Positions 12,416 to 24,989 of a DNA stretch of 64,000 nucleotides are shown here, one piece after another. The stretch covers positions 1,895,501 through 1,959,500 of the forward strand of contig NZ_JAJSED010000001.1 of assembly GCF_023555385.1 (NCBI RefSeq). Direction: 5' to 3'. The notes under the pieces were generated by a model. The model made no database searches. It was not told the origin of the DNA and saw only the letters and a list, made by a program, of their open reading frames with translations. The stretch's first letter is position 1, and every line of letters starts with the position of its first letter. The translations under genes were made by a program, and so were the position numbers. Source of the stretch: Guyparkeria hydrothermalis. Its GTDB lineage: Bacteria > Pseudomonadota > Gammaproteobacteria > Halothiobacillales > Halothiobacillaceae.

Positions 12416-12421
12416 ATTATA
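12416..12421 (-). promoter_or_regulatory. Candidate -10 box for the queF operon
   Basis: A perfect TATAAT on the minus strand, about 55 bases before the queF ATG, in the 127-base divergent gap with smc. No good -35 hexamer is visible 17 bases upstream. I see no preQ1 riboswitch-like element in this leader, but pseudoknot folds this small are hard to judge by eye. Confidence 0.4.
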
Positions 12422-12488
12422 AGGGCCGAGGGACCGGCTTGCAGGCCGCGTTGTCCCTCGTCCCCCCGACGCTGTCGGGAGGACGCCC

Positions 12489-15400
12489 ATGCGCCTGACC
12501 CGCCTGTACCTCGCCGGCTTCAAGTCGTTCGCCTCGCCCACCGAGATCCGCCTGCCGGCCAACACGCTCGCCATCGTCGGCCCCAACGGCTGCGGCAAGT
12601 CCAACCTGATCGACGCCCTGCGCTGGGTGATGGGCGAATCCTCCGCCCGCCACCTGCGCGGCCAGGCCCTCGACGACCTGATCTTCGCCGGTAGTGGCGA
12701 CCGCGCCGCGGCCAGCCGCGCGGTGGTCGAACTGACCCTCGACAACCGCGAGCACCGCATCCACGGCCCATTCGCCGCCTACGAGGAGATCACCGTCCGG
12801 CGCAGCCTCGACCGCGACGGCCAGTCCCGCTACGAGATCAACAACACCCGGGTACGCCGCCGCGACGTGGTCGACCTGTTCCTCGGCACCGGCGTGGGGG
12901 CACGCTCCTACTCGGTGATCGAGCAGGGGCAGGTCAACCGCATCGTCGATGCCAAGCCCGACGAACTGCGCGGCTACCTCGAGGAGGCGGCCGGCATCTC
13001 GGTGTACCGCGAACGTCGCCGCGAGACCGCCAACCGGATCACCCACACCGAAGAAAACCTCTCCCGGCTGAACGACATCGCCGCCGAGCTGGAACGCCAG
13101 GAAGCCACCCTGGCCCGTCAGGCGCGTGCCGCCCGTCGCTACCGCGAACTGGCCGAGGAGCGGCGCTACCGTCAGGTCGAGGCGGCGGCCGTCGCCCTGA
13201 TCTATGCCCGCGAGGAGCGCCTGCAGCTTGACCGGATCGTGGCCGAGGCCGGTGAAATCGAGACCGGCTGCGAGACGCGTCTCTCCCAGGCCGAGGCCGC
13301 CCAGGATGAAGCCGAGCATGCCCATCAGGCCGCCGGTGAACGGCTGGGCGAGCTGTCCGCGGAAAAGTATCGGCTGGCCAATGATCTCAATGCCGTCACC
13401 ACCCGACTGGCAGAGCTCGATGCCCGCCTCGAGGGGCTGGATCGTCAGGCGCGTCACGATTGGGATACGCGGGAGCGTCGCGAGACCGAACGCCGCGAGG
13501 CCCAGACGCGTCGCGAACAACTGATCGTCGAGCAGCGCGACAGTCGCGTCGCCCTCGACGATCTGGCCGCCGAGCATGACCGGGCGCGTGACCGTCGCGC
13601 CGCCGCCGAGGCCGAGCTCGACGCGCTGCGTCGCGAGGCGATGACGGCGGCCGAAGCCCGTATCGAGCCGCAACGGGAACAGGCCCGACTGACCGAGCGC
13701 CTCGAGTCCGTGGCCCGGGATTGCCGTCGACTCGAATCCGCGCCGGCGGCCGCCGAACTGGCGCAGGTGCGCGAGGAACTGGCCGGGCTGCAGGAGGAGA
13801 GCCGCGGCCGGGCCGGTGAAATCGAGGCCACGGAGGCCGCCGCCGCAAAGGCCGAGGACGAGCTGGCCGCGGCAGGCGAGGCGGCCGAGGCCAGCGAGTC
13901 GATCGTGCAGGAGCGGGAGGAGGCCCGCCGGGCGGCCCGGAACGAGCATGACGGCTTGCTTGCCGAGCACCAGGCCCTCGAGCGGCTGATCCGATCGCAT
14001 GCCGCCACGGACAAGGACGAGGCGGCCGGGCCGCGCCTGGTCGATCGCTTGGTCGAGGCCGACATCCATGATCCCTGGGTAGGCCATGCGCTGGGCGAAG
14101 CGCTCGAAGCCGAGCTGATCGAGGACCTCGATGCGATGGTTGCCGCGGAGATCGATCGCTTCGCCGACGAGGAGGGCGCGGGCGGCTGGTGGCTGGAGGC
14201 CGGGCGCTCGAGCGCCGATGCCGACTGGCTGGCGGAGCGGGTCCATGACTTTCCCGGTCGGCCGGTCGAGGACCTCGAGGCCGCGCTGGCGCGTCGCGGA
14301 TCGCTGGCACGAGGGGAGTTTCTGATCACCCCGTCGGGCTGGTGGGTCGGTCGGCACTGGCTGGGCCGGGCGGATGCCTCGGGGGCGGCGGCCCACCTGG
14401 CGCATCTCGCGCGCCGCCGTGAGCTGGGCGCCGCCATCACGCACGCCGAAACGGCTCTGCAAGCGGCCGAGACGGCCCTGAACGAGAGCCGTGTCCGGCG
14501 CGACGAGGACCGTCGTGCGCTGGATGTGGCCCGCCGGGAGCGCGACGAACGGGCGCGAACGCTCGAGTCGGCGAGGCTGGCGCATCGGCATCTGGGCGAG
14601 CGCGTCGAACGTCTCGAGTCGACCGTCGAGGCGCTCGAGACGCGTGCCGCCGCCGAGACCGACGAGCTCGAGGCGGCTCGTCGCGAACAGGCGCATCTAG
14701 AGGAGCAGCGCGAATCGGCAGCCGCGGCGGTGACCGAGGCCGATCGGCGTCGGGATGCGGCAGTGGAGCGCCAGGAATCGGCGCGCGAGGCACTGGATGC
14801 CGCCCGCGAGGCGGCGCGCGCGGCGGCCGACCGCTTCCACCGTGCCCGTCGGGAGATCGAGCAGCGCGACGAGACCATCGCGCGCCTCGCCGACGAGATC
14901 CGGCGTCTTGGCCACGAATGCGAGGCGATCGCCCGCCGGCTGAACGAACAGGCGCAGGAGGCCGAGCGGGCGCGCAACGAGCGCGAGGGCCTGCTGGGCG
15001 AACGGGAGCGGTACCGAGAGCGCCTGGTGGAGGCCGAGGCAGCGGAGACCCGTGCCCGCGAGGCCCAGCAGGCTGCGGCCGAGGCGCAGGGCGAGGCGCG
15101 CAGCGCCGTGGCGGAGGCCCGTGCCGAGCGCGACGCGGCCCGTGCGAAAAGCGAGCAGGCCCGTATCGATCGCGCCCAGGGCGAGACCCGCGAGCAGCAT
15201 GCGCGGGCCCGGCTGGAGGAGGCGCGCGAGCAACTGGCCGGGGACGAGGACGAGCCGGAGGCCGAGGCGATCGAGCAGCTCGCCCGAGAGACCGGGGTGG
15301 GCGAACGGCTGGCCGGACGCCTCGCCGAACTCGATGCCCAGATCCGTCGACTGGGATCGGTGAATCTCTCGGCGATCGAGGACCACCGCGAGGTGGAGCA

Positions 15401-15965
15401 GCGCCGCGAGGAGCTGGCCGGGCAGATCGAGGACGTCGAGTCGGCGCTGGCCCAGCTCGCCGAGGCCATCGACACGATGGATCGCCAGACCCGCGAACGC
15501 TTCCGCGAGACCTTCCATGCGGTCAACCAGCGGCTCGGTCCCCGTTTCGAGGCGTTGTTCGGTGGCGGCGAGGCCCGCCTCGAGCTGACCGGCGACGATC
15601 CGCTCGATGCCGGGGTCGCCCTGATGGCCCGTCCGCCCGGCAAGCGGATCAGCCACCTGTCGCTGTTGTCCGGCGGCGAGCGGGCCTTGACGGCCACCGC
15701 CCTGATCTTCGCCATCTTCGAGCTCAACCCCGCGCCGTTCTGCATTCTCGACGAGGTCGACGCCCCGCTGGACGAGGCTAACGTGGGGCGTTTCTGTGCT
15801 ATGGTTTCGGCCATGTCGGACCGGGTGCAGTTCATGTACATCACCCACAACAAGACCACCATGGCGAGCGCCTCGGCGCTGGTCGGCGTGACCATGCGCG
15901 AGGCCGGCGTGTCGCGGATCGTGTCCGTCGACGTCGACGCCGCGGTGGATCTGATCGAGACCTGA
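12489..15965 (+). CDS. smc: Chromosome segregation ATPase SMC
   Basis: Condensin ATPase that organises and segregates the chromosome. The 1158-residue protein has Walker [10 protein letters not shown] (31-39), two long Arg/Glu/Ala-rich coiled coils (about 165-480 and 640-1000), a hinge at about 490-620, the ABC signature [10 protein letters not shown] (1059-1068) and Walker B ILDE (1086-1089). An SMC in the smc-zipA-ligA order is typical of gammaproteobacteria that lack MukBEF. The coiled-coil regions produce very long open frames on the opposite strand, which are not genes. Confidence 0.97.
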   Translation: MRLTRLYLAGFKSFASPTEIRLPANTLAIVGPNGCGKSNLIDALRWVMGESSARHLRGQALDDLIFAGSGDRAAASRAVVELTLDNREHRIHGPFAAYEEITVRRSLDRDGQSRYEINNTRVRRRDVVDLFLGTGVGARSYSVIEQGQVNRIVDAKPDELRGYLEEAAGISVYRERRRETANRITHTEENLSRLNDIAAELERQEATLARQARAARRYRELAEERRYRQVEAAAVALIYAREERLQLDRIVAEAGEIETGCETRLSQAEAAQDEAEHAHQAAGERLGELSAEKYRLANDLNAVTTRLAELDARLEGLDRQARHDWDTRERRETERREAQTRREQLIVEQRDSRVALDDLAAEHDRARDRRAAAEAELDALRREAMTAAEARIEPQREQARLTERLESVARDCRRLESAPAAAELAQVREELAGLQEESRGRAGEIEATEAAAAKAEDELAAAGEAAEASESIVQEREEARRAARNEHDGLLAEHQALERLIRSHAATDKDEAAGPRLVDRLVEADIHDPWVGHALGEALEAELIEDLDAMVAAEIDRFADEEGAGGWWLEAGRSSADADWLAERVHDFPGRPVEDLEAALARRGSLARGEFLITPSGWWVGRHWLGRADASGAAAHLAHLARRRELGAAITHAETALQAAETALNESRVRRDEDRRALDVARRERDERARTLESARLAHRHLGERVERLESTVEALETRAAAETDELEAARREQAHLEEQRESAAAAVTEADRRRDAAVERQESAREALDAAREAARAAADRFHRARREIEQRDETIARLADEIRRLGHECEAIARRLNEQAQEAERARNEREGLLGERERYRERLVEAEAAETRAREAQQAAAEAQGEARSAVAEARAERDAARAKSEQARIDRAQGETREQHARARLEEAREQLAGDEDEPEAEAIEQLARETGVGERLAGRLAELDAQIRRLGSVNLSAIEDHREVEQRREELAGQIEDVESALAQLAEAIDTMDRQTRERFRETFHAVNQRLGPRFEALFGGGEARLELTGDDPLDAGVALMARPPGKRISHLSLLSGGERALTATALIFAIFELNPAPFCILDEVDAPLDEANVGRFCAMVSAMSDRVQFMYITHNKTTMASASALVGVTMREAGVSRIVSVDVDAAVDLIET

Positions 15966-16119
15966 TTCGGATGCCCCTGAAAACCGTAGCGAGCGGGGCG
16001 ACTGCCCCCGCGAACCACCAGACGTATCGAACCCACGCGCCTGACGCCGGTCGGAGCATGGCGTCCCGCCGGATGGGCGGGTTTTCGGCGCCAGCACCGG
16101 GTCTCGGGGGATAGTCGTT

Positions 16120-19154
<3,035 letters not shown>

Positions 19155-19180
19155 TGCCGCGGGCGCCGTTGTCGTGAAAT

Positions 19181-19207
19181 CGTCAGCGGTCCGACACGGC
19201 TCTGTCA
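19181..19207 (+). promoter_or_regulatory. Possible Pho-box-like 11-bp repeats
   Basis: Three pentamers, CGTCA (19181), CGACA (19192) and TGTCA (19203), spaced exactly 11 bp apart, the spacing of PhoB-binding direct repeats. The AT-rich spacers of a classical Pho box are absent. Weak on sequence alone; listed because the downstream genes could make a phosphorus-free lipid. Confidence 0.25.
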
Positions 19208-19225
19208 TCCCCGCGGCCTAGCGTT

Positions 19226-19261
19226 CTGATCAACGGGGCAATGTCGCCCCGGTGTGATCAG
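19226..19261 (+). other. Nested palindrome before the glycosyltransferase start
   Basis: Outer arms CTGATCA (19226-19232) and TGATCAG (19255-19261) enclose inner arms CGGGGC (19234-19239) and GCCCCG (19246-19251). It ends 11 bases before the TTG start. It could be an RNA hairpin that shelters the ribosome site or an operator; there is no T-run for termination of ligA. Confidence 0.5.
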
Positions 19262-19272
19262 CGGGGTGCCGC

Positions 19273-20418
19273 TTGGATATACGTCTCGTCACCGAAACCT
19301 ACCTGCCCGATATCAATGGCGTGGCTACCACGCTGGGTTGTCTGGTCGAGGCCCTGCGTCAGCGGGGGCATCGCGTCTCGGTGACCTGTCCGCGCAGTCG
19401 TGCGCGTCGCGATCTGGGTGATGGCGGCGAGGTGCCGGGTCTGGCCTTGCCGTTCTACCCCGAGGTGCGTTTCGGTCTGCCGCGTCGCCGGGCATTCCTG
19501 GCGGAGTGGCGCGAGGACCGGCCGGACGTGGTGCACATTGCCACGGAGGGGCCGCTGGGCGCCTCGGCGCTGGCCGCTGCCCGCGCGCTCGGTCTGCCGG
19601 TCACCACCTCGCTGCACACCAACTTCCATGCCTATGCCCGTGCCTACCGCCTTGGCTGGCTGGCCACGCCGGTGATGCGGTACCTGCGTCGCTTTCACAA
19701 CCGCTCCGCCGGCACCTTCATCCCGACCGACAAGCAGGCCGGCGAACTGGCGGCGAACGGCTTCGAGCGGCTGGTGGTGCTCGGCCGCGGCGTGGATACC
19801 GACCGGTTCAGCCCGGCCCGACGGGATGCGGGTCTGCGTGCGTCGTGGGGGGCGGACGAGCACACGCCGGTGTTGCTCCATGTCGGCCGTCTGGCCGCGG
19901 AGAAGAATCTCGATCTGCTGATCGAGGCGATGGACCTGGCTCGCTCGGTCAGTCCGACCACGCGCCTGGTGATCGTCGGCGACGGGCCGGAGCGAGCGCG
20001 GCTCGAGCGGCATCTGCCGGGCGCGGTCTTCGCCGGCGCGTTGCGCGGCGAGGCACTCGCTCGCCACTACGCCTCCGCCGACGCGTTCCTGTTCCCCAGC
20101 CTGACCGAGACCTTCGGCATCGTGGTTCTCGAGGCAATGGCCAGCGGGCTGGATTGCCTGTGTTTCGACTACGCGGCCGGACGCATGCTGATCGAGCCCG
20201 GCGTGAACGGCCTGCTCGCACCGATCGACGCGCCGGAGGCCTTTCTCGACCAGGTGCCGTCGCTGCTGCATGGCGACCCGCGCGGACGCCGGTCGCGTGC
20301 TCGCGAGACGGCACTGAAATACGGCTGGTCGGCCGTTATCGATTCGTTCGAGCAGAACCTGCTTGCGGTGGTCGCCACTGCAGAGCAGCGGGTCCCGGTG
20401 CTGGAGGAGCAGACATGA
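19273..20418 (+). CDS. GT4-family glycosyltransferase (possible glycolipid mannosyltransferase)
   Basis: Retaining GT-B glycosyltransferase of 381 residues. The N-terminus (ETYLPDINGVATTL) and the donor-site motif FPSLTETFGIVVLEAMASG, containing EX7E, are typical of GT4. The overall form resembles enzymes that add mannose or glucose to diacylglycerol or phosphatidylinositol, but acceptor and donor cannot be read from sequence. The start is a TTG at 19273. The PAP2 gene overlaps its stop by ATGA, so the two products probably act in one pathway. Confidence 0.8.
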   Translation: MDIRLVTETYLPDINGVATTLGCLVEALRQRGHRVSVTCPRSRARRDLGDGGEVPGLALPFYPEVRFGLPRRRAFLAEWREDRPDVVHIATEGPLGASALAAARALGLPVTTSLHTNFHAYARAYRLGWLATPVMRYLRRFHNRSAGTFIPTDKQAGELAANGFERLVVLGRGVDTDRFSPARRDAGLRASWGADEHTPVLLHVGRLAAEKNLDLLIEAMDLARSVSPTTRLVIVGDGPERARLERHLPGAVFAGALRGEALARHYASADAFLFPSLTETFGIVVLEAMASGLDCLCFDYAAGRMLIEPGVNGLLAPIDAPEAFLDQVPSLLHGDPRGRRSRARETALKYGWSAVIDSFEQNLLAVVATAEQRVPVLEEQT

Positions 20419-20990
20419 GCCTGTTGCGTCCCCGGTTCGTCGAGGCGGGCCGCTGGTCCCGGCATCTCGGGACGTACCTGGCCACCTACTTGGCCTGGGA
20501 AGCGCTGGTGACCGAGCGCTGCAACCGTATCCACCGTCTGCGCCTTTTCCGGGCGGTGTTCGCGTTGGCATCGCGACTGGGTGACGGAATCGGCTGGTAC
20601 GTTCTTGCCTTGCTGGTGATTGCCGTTCACGGGCTTCCGGCCGTCGAACCAATGGCCGTCATGCTCCTCTCCGGTGGGGGCGGCGTGCTGGTGTATCTCG
20701 CCATCAAGCGCTACACCGGGCGATTGCGGCCATTGCATCGCAACCAGCGGATCGAGGTGACGGTCCCACCGCTCGACCAGTACAGCTTTCCCTCCGGCCA
20801 CACCTTGCATGCGGTCAATTTCGGCACCCAGCTGGTCGTCTTCGAGCCCGCGCTGTTCTGGCTGGTCCTGCCCTTCGCGCTTCTGGTGGCTGCCTCGCGT
20901 ATGGTGCTCGGCTTGCACTACCTCTCCGATGTTCTCGCCGGGGCGTTGCTCGGTCTCGCGCTGGCCCTGTTCGTTCTCGGTCTCGGCTAG
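20415..20990 (+). CDS. PAP2-family membrane phosphatase
   Basis: Integral membrane lipid phosphatase of 191 residues. It has the three PAP2 motifs: KRYTGRLRP, PSGHTLHA and SRMVLGLHYLSD. Several hydrophobic segments surround them. It is translationally coupled to the upstream glycosyltransferase. It may release diacylglycerol from phosphatidic acid or recycle undecaprenyl diphosphate; the pairing favours glycolipid synthesis, but this is inference. Confidence 0.83.
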   Translation: MSLLRPRFVEAGRWSRHLGTYLATYLAWEALVTERCNRIHRLRLFRAVFALASRLGDGIGWYVLALLVIAVHGLPAVEPMAVMLLSGGGGVLVYLAIKRYTGRLRPLHRNQRIEVTVPPLDQYSFPSGHTLHAVNFGTQLVVFEPALFWLVLPFALLVAASRMVLGLHYLSDVLAGALLGLALALFVLGLG

Positions 20991-21022
20991 GTCTCACAGA
21001 AACAACGCTGCCGTCGGTTCTC

Positions 21023-21055
21023 GATGGCATGGCTAACCGATCGGGATGGCATGGC
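21023..21055 (+). repeat. Direct repeat upstream of fccAB
   Basis: GATGGCATGGC occurs at 21023-21033 and again at 21045-21055, a 22-bp period (two helical turns). The second copy overlaps the expected -35 region of a TATAGA -10-like box at 21071-21076. It looks like a pair of activator or repressor sites for the fcc promoter. Confidence 0.45.
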
Positions 21056-21162
21056 GGTTTTCATCGCCTATATAGAGGGAATCGCATCCGATGATTTCCC
21101 GGAGCGAACGGGGTGTTCCGTCGCCCCGGCCGGAGACCATCCAACAGAGGGAGGATCGGTAC

Positions 21163-21495
21163 ATGGCAATGATCGGAAAGGTCGGACCCGCATGGCGGCT
21201 GCCCGGCATGTGGCTCGTGGCCGCGGGGCTCGGATTGAGCATGGCGGCCGGTGGTGTGCAGGCACAGGGAGACCGTGGAAGCACCATCGGTTACACCTGC
21301 ATGGGCTGCCATGGTTTTCAGGGCAAGGGCAGCGGTGACATCCCGCCTCTGGCCGGTGTCGCCAAGGAAGCCACAGTCGGCAAGCTGCTGGAATACAAGT
21401 CCGGCGCCCTCGAGGGCACGGTGATGAATCGCATCGCCAAGGGGTACACAGACGAGGAAATTCAGGCGGTCGCCGAGTTCTTCGCCAACCAGTGA
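21163..21495 (+). CDS. fccA: Flavocytochrome c sulfide dehydrogenase, cytochrome c subunit
   Basis: Small periplasmic monohaem cytochrome c that accepts electrons from the FccB flavin during sulfide oxidation. The 110-residue precursor has a Sec signal peptide (about residues 1-35), the haem site CMGCH (C46, C49, H50), and a likely distal ligand M87. The ATG at 21163 was chosen for its strong ribosome site (AGAGGGAGGA); the longer frame from 21091 adds a polar leader before the signal. It lies 38 bases before fccB. Confidence 0.87.
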   Translation: MAMIGKVGPAWRLPGMWLVAAGLGLSMAAGGVQAQGDRGSTIGYTCMGCHGFQGKGSGDIPPLAGVAKEATVGKLLEYKSGALEGTVMNRIAKGYTDEEIQAVAEFFANQ

Positions 21496-21533
21496 CCCGT
21501 CCCTGAGCCCACGGAATACGAGAGGTAACCGCC

Positions 21534-22817
21534 ATGAGTCTTTCGCGACGCGGATTTCTGAAACTGAGCGCGGCGATGGCCGGCGCCGGGGCGCTTGGTG
21601 CGGCTGGCTGCCAGAACGACGGCACGACGGCCGAAGCCAAGCGAGTGGTGGTCATCGGCGGCGGCTTCGGCGGCGCCACGGCCGCCAAGTATGTCAAGCT
21701 GTTCGACCCCGATGTCGACGTGACCATGATCGACGGCAAGGCCAGTCATACCACCTGCCCGTTCTCCAACCTGGTGATCGGTGGTCTCAAGGAGATCGAC
21801 GAGATCACGCACGATTTCACGGCGCTGCAAAAGCGGGGCGTGAACGTGGTCAAGGGTTGGGTTGCCGGGATCGACCCGGAGGCCCGCTCGGTGACGCTCG
21901 AGGACGGTCGATCGTTCGAGTACGATCGCCTGGTCGTTTCGCCGGGCATCGATTTCGACTTCGACGCGGTCGAGGGGCTGACGCCGGAGATCGCCGAAAC
22001 GACCATCCCGCATGCCTGGCAGGCGGGCGAGCAGACGCTGCTGCTACGCCGGCAACTGGAAGCCATGCCGGATGGCGGCACCTTCATTCTGGGCGCGCCG
22101 CCCAACCCGTTCCGCTGCCCGCCGGGGCCGTACGAGCGGGTTTCGCTGATCGCCAACTACTTCAAGAACCACAAGCCCAACGCCAAAATCCTGGTCCTTG
22201 ATCCCAAGACCAAGTTCTCGAAGGAGCCGTTGTTCCGCGAAGGCTGGACGGCCAACTACGGCAACATGATCGAATGGATCGGCGGCGACTTCGGCGGTGG
22301 TGTCACCAAGGTCGATGTCGACACCATGACGGTCACCGCCGGCGGCACCGAGTACCAGGGCGACGTGATCAACGTCATCCCGCCGCAGAAAGCCGGCAAG
22401 ATCGCGCATGTCGCGGGCCTGACCGACGAAACCGGCTGGTGCCCGATCAATACCGGCACCTACGAATCCACGATCCATGCGGGGATCCACGTGGTCGGTG
22501 ATGCCTGCATCGGCTCGCCGCTGCCGAAGTCCGGTTTCGCGGCCAATTCGCAGGCCAAGAACTGCGCTGCCGCGATCGTGGCGATGTTCCACAACGAGAG
22601 CCCGCCGGAGCCGAGCTGGGTCAACACCTGCTACAGCCTGGTGGCGCCGGACTACGGCATCTCGGTGGCGGCGGTCTATCGGGTCGAGGATGGCAAGACG
22701 GTATCCGTCGAGGGCGCCGGCGGCGTCTCACCCCTGGGCGGGGAAAATGCCGAGGCCGAGGCCGGCTACGCTCGCGACTGGTATGCCTCGATCACCGAGG
22801 ATATCTGGGGCAGTTGA
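21534..22817 (+). CDS. fccB: Flavocytochrome c sulfide dehydrogenase, flavoprotein subunit
   Basis: Oxidises sulfide to sulfur or polysulfide in the periplasm and passes electrons to FccA. The 427-residue protein has a Tat signal (SRRGFLKLS), a dinucleotide-binding fold VVVIGGGFGGATAAKY (38-53), C75 (HTTCPFSN) at the covalent FAD position, and redox cysteines C195 (FRCPPGP) and C303 (GWCPI). The mature part closely follows the purple sulfur bacterial enzyme. Odd point: C26 (GAAGC) ends the Tat h-region and could allow lipid anchoring. Confidence 0.95.
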   Translation: MSLSRRGFLKLSAAMAGAGALGAAGCQNDGTTAEAKRVVVIGGGFGGATAAKYVKLFDPDVDVTMIDGKASHTTCPFSNLVIGGLKEIDEITHDFTALQKRGVNVVKGWVAGIDPEARSVTLEDGRSFEYDRLVVSPGIDFDFDAVEGLTPEIAETTIPHAWQAGEQTLLLRRQLEAMPDGGTFILGAPPNPFRCPPGPYERVSLIANYFKNHKPNAKILVLDPKTKFSKEPLFREGWTANYGNMIEWIGGDFGGGVTKVDVDTMTVTAGGTEYQGDVINVIPPQKAGKIAHVAGLTDETGWCPINTGTYESTIHAGIHVVGDACIGSPLPKSGFAANSQAKNCAAAIVAMFHNESPPEPSWVNTCYSLVAPDYGISVAAVYRVEDGKTVSVEGAGGVSPLGGENAEAEAGYARDWYASITEDIWGS

Positions 22818-22853
22818 TCCCATTGCGGTCGCTCGCCACGCGGCCAGAACGGC

Positions 22854-22890
22854 AACGACCCGCCATCGACAAGATGGCGGGTCGTTTTGT
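22854..22890 (+). terminator. Rho-independent terminator of fccAB
   Basis: A perfect 14-bp stem, AACGACCCGCCATC (22854-22867) and its complement (22873-22886), with loop GACAA, followed by TTGTG. It ends the fccAB transcript and lies about 50 bases before the end of the convergent phosphatase gene. Confidence 0.9.
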
Positions 22891-22937
22891 GTCCAGCTTT
22901 CGGACATCGCCGAGCGCCCCGGCGCCGGGCATTACCG

Positions 22938-23762
22938 TCAAGCTCTCAGCACATCAAGCCAGTCTTCCAGCAATTCCACATGGGTCGCGGCAACCGCCGA
23001 GCGCGGCAGCGGTTCGACCGGCCGGTCTGGATGATCGATTTCACCATCAAGATCCGCGGAGGCACCGCCGGCCTCCTGCAGGATCAGCTGGCCGGCGGCG
23101 TAATCCCACAGCTTCTGCTTGCCATGGACATAGACCTGAACCCGATGGGCCGCGACCCAGCACCAGTCGAGTGCCACCGAGCCGATCGAGCGCTGCGAGG
23201 CATAGGGCGGTTCGCAGGCAAGCCGGCTGGCGACCGGCTTGGGCAGGCGCTTGAAGTCGACCGTCGCCAGGCAGCTGTCGAGCGCCTGTCTGGGTTCATC
23301 TTTCAGCGTCAGCGCCTTGCCGTTGAGCCAGGCGCCGGCGCCGCGCGCGGCATGAAAGCACTCGTCCCGGGACGGGTCGTACACCACGCCGAAGACCGTG
23401 TGGCCGCCGACCAGCAGGGCGACCGTGACGGAGTACACGGGAAAGCCGAGGCGGAAGTTGCTGGTGCCGTCGAGTGGATCGACCACCCAGGTCGCCCGGC
23501 CGTCGAGGCATGCCCGCCAGGCGTCTTCCTGCTCGGCCACGGTCATTTCCTCGCCGAGAAAACCGTGTGTCGGGAATCGGTCGGCCAGGCCGTTTTGCAA
23601 AGTTGCCTGCATGGCCTCGTCCGTGGCGGTGATCCAGCTGCCGTCGGCCTTGCGGTCGGCAGCCTGGGTGCCGTCGGTTGCCAGATGCTCGGCGGCGGCC
23701 TGCCGCAGCAGGTCGAGCACGGCCTGCTGGTCGGTTGCGGAAAGTCGATGTTCCTGCGTCAT
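22938..23762 (-). CDS. Inositol monophosphatase family protein
   Basis: Mg-dependent, Li-sensitive phosphatase fold of 274 residues. Metal-binding motifs are GEE (E71, E72), DPLDGTSNF (D95, D98) and a late WDYAAG. Relatives include SuhB (inositol-1-phosphatase) and CysQ (PAP phosphatase); the substrate is not decidable from sequence. The ATG at 23762 is preferred over an in-frame upstream start at 23792, which adds ten residues outside the conserved region. It is divergent from the pilus cluster. Confidence 0.87.
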   Translation of the reverse strand: MTQEHRLSATDQQAVLDLLRQAAAEHLATDGTQAADRKADGSWITATDEAMQATLQNGLADRFPTHGFLGEEMTVAEQEDAWRACLDGRATWVVDPLDGTSNFRLGFPVYSVTVALLVGGHTVFGVVYDPSRDECFHAARGAGAWLNGKALTLKDEPRQALDSCLATVDFKRLPKPVASRLACEPPYASQRSIGSVALDWCWVAAHRVQVYVHGKQKLWDYAAGQLILQEAGGASADLDGEIDHPDRPVEPLPRSAVAATHVELLEDWLDVLRA

Positions 23763-23913
23763 GGGGGCGTCCGATGAAAATGTTGCCCGCATTTTACGCC
23801 ACGAACGCCAGGCAGACCGTTCATCAGCCGAAAGCAGCCTCTCGTCCGCTGGGGACTGGCAGGTCGTATTCGTGCATGGTTATATGCAGTGCGTGGAAAA
23901 GGAATTGAACGGC

Positions 23914-24480
23914 ATGAATCGTAATCTCGTCCATCCCCTCCGGCGGTCGCGGCACCATGGCTTCAGCTTGATCGAGCTGATGGTCACCATTGTGGTGGCT
24001 GCCGTGCTGCTTGCCATCGCCATACCAGGTTTCGGCAACCTGATTCTCTCCAACAGGCTCACCACGGTGACCAACGAGTGGGTCACGGCCGTCAATGTGG
24101 CGCGCTCGGAAGCCATTAAGCGTAATGCGGCCGTGGCTGTCTGTGGGGCGACGGGTGACGATGGCACAGCGCTTACAAACGGCTGCGCGACCCAAGCCAA
24201 CTGGGGGGAGGTCAGGGCGTCGAACCCAGATGGTTCGTTCGATGTGGTGCGTGCGTCACTGATGGGCGATATCCCGACGGGAATCAGCATGGCCAGCACC
24301 AAGACACTCCGTTTTGGCGGGAATGGTATCGGTCGGCAGGAGAGTCAGTCCGTCCCCGAGGGGGATCTGTTGATCGCGGATATCAGCGCCACGGATCTGG
24401 GTGGAAATAACCACCGCTGCATCCACCTGATCACCGGCACCACGGTCAATACTGTTTCCTCGGATACATGCGGGAACTGA
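23914..24480 (+). CDS. fimT: Minor pilin FimT/GspH, first copy
   Basis: Type IV pilus minor pilin of 188 residues, part of the complex that primes pilus assembly. The prepilin peptidase site is G16|FSLIEL with Glu at mature position 5, followed by one hydrophobic helix and a GspH-like beta domain with cysteines near both ends. The ATG at 23914 has AAGGAA upstream; an in-frame ATG at 23884 is possible. First gene of pilus operon A (fimT-pilV-pilW-pilX-pilY1-pilE). Confidence 0.87.
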   Translation: MNRNLVHPLRRSRHHGFSLIELMVTIVVAAVLLAIAIPGFGNLILSNRLTTVTNEWVTAVNVARSEAIKRNAAVAVCGATGDDGTALTNGCATQANWGEVRASNPDGSFDVVRASLMGDIPTGISMASTKTLRFGGNGIGRQESQSVPEGDLLIADISATDLGGNNHRCIHLITGTTVNTVSSDTCGN

Positions 24481-24482
24481 CT

Positions 24483-24989
24483 ATGAAAAACATCCATTCC
24501 ATCCAGAGACAGAGCGGTGTCGGCCTGATCGAGATTCTGATCGCCGTCCTGGTTTTGTCCATCGGCTTTCTGGGTATTGCCGCGCTCCAGTCAAAGGCTC
24601 TTTCCAACAACAACAGTTCGATGAATCGCTCGATTGCCATCGTGGCGAGTTATTCGATGCTCGATGCGTTGCGGGCGGATCCAGACAACGCCGTGAACGG
24701 CAATTACAACGGTGTGGTGACCGTTGGAAGCTGTCCCGACGGGGGCGGCTCACTCGTGAACGAGCAAAAGCGGGCTTGGTGCACGGGCTCAGGGGCGCTG
24801 CAATACGCGGTGCCGCCAGGTCCAGGCGATGCCGCGCCACCTGATGGTTTGGCAGCGTTGGGTGATGGCGTCACTGGCGAGATCCAGTGCAGCGCCACTG
24901 GCCTGTGTACCGTCACCGTGACATTCGATGACGAGAAGGCCACGGGTGGTGAAGCGCAACAACAGGTAGTGACCAGGGCGAGGCTATGA
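24483..24989 (+). CDS. pilV: Minor pilin PilV, first copy
   Basis: Minor pilin of 168 residues. The leader is cut at G12|VGLIEI, followed by a hydrophobic helix (LIAVLVLSIGFLGIAALQ) and the PilV feature SYSMLDALRADP. It begins two bases after fimT and overlaps pilW by ATGA. A second, diverged PilV lies at 31 kb. Confidence 0.88.
   Translation: MKNIHSIQRQSGVGLIEILIAVLVLSIGFLGIAALQSKALSNNNSSMNRSIAIVASYSMLDALRADPDNAVNGNYNGVVTVGSCPDGGGSLVNEQKRAWCTGSGALQYAVPPGPGDAAPPDGLAALGDGVTGEIQCSATGLCTVTVTFDDEKATGGEAQQQVVTRARL

Noticed and set aside
12362-12488. preQ1 riboswitch before queF
   Set aside because: I could not find the expected C-rich hairpin and A-rich tail arrangement in the leader.
13454-16036. 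An 860-codon minus-strand frame across smc
   Set aside because: Low-complexity Ser/Arg/Ala product complementary to the SMC coiled coil.
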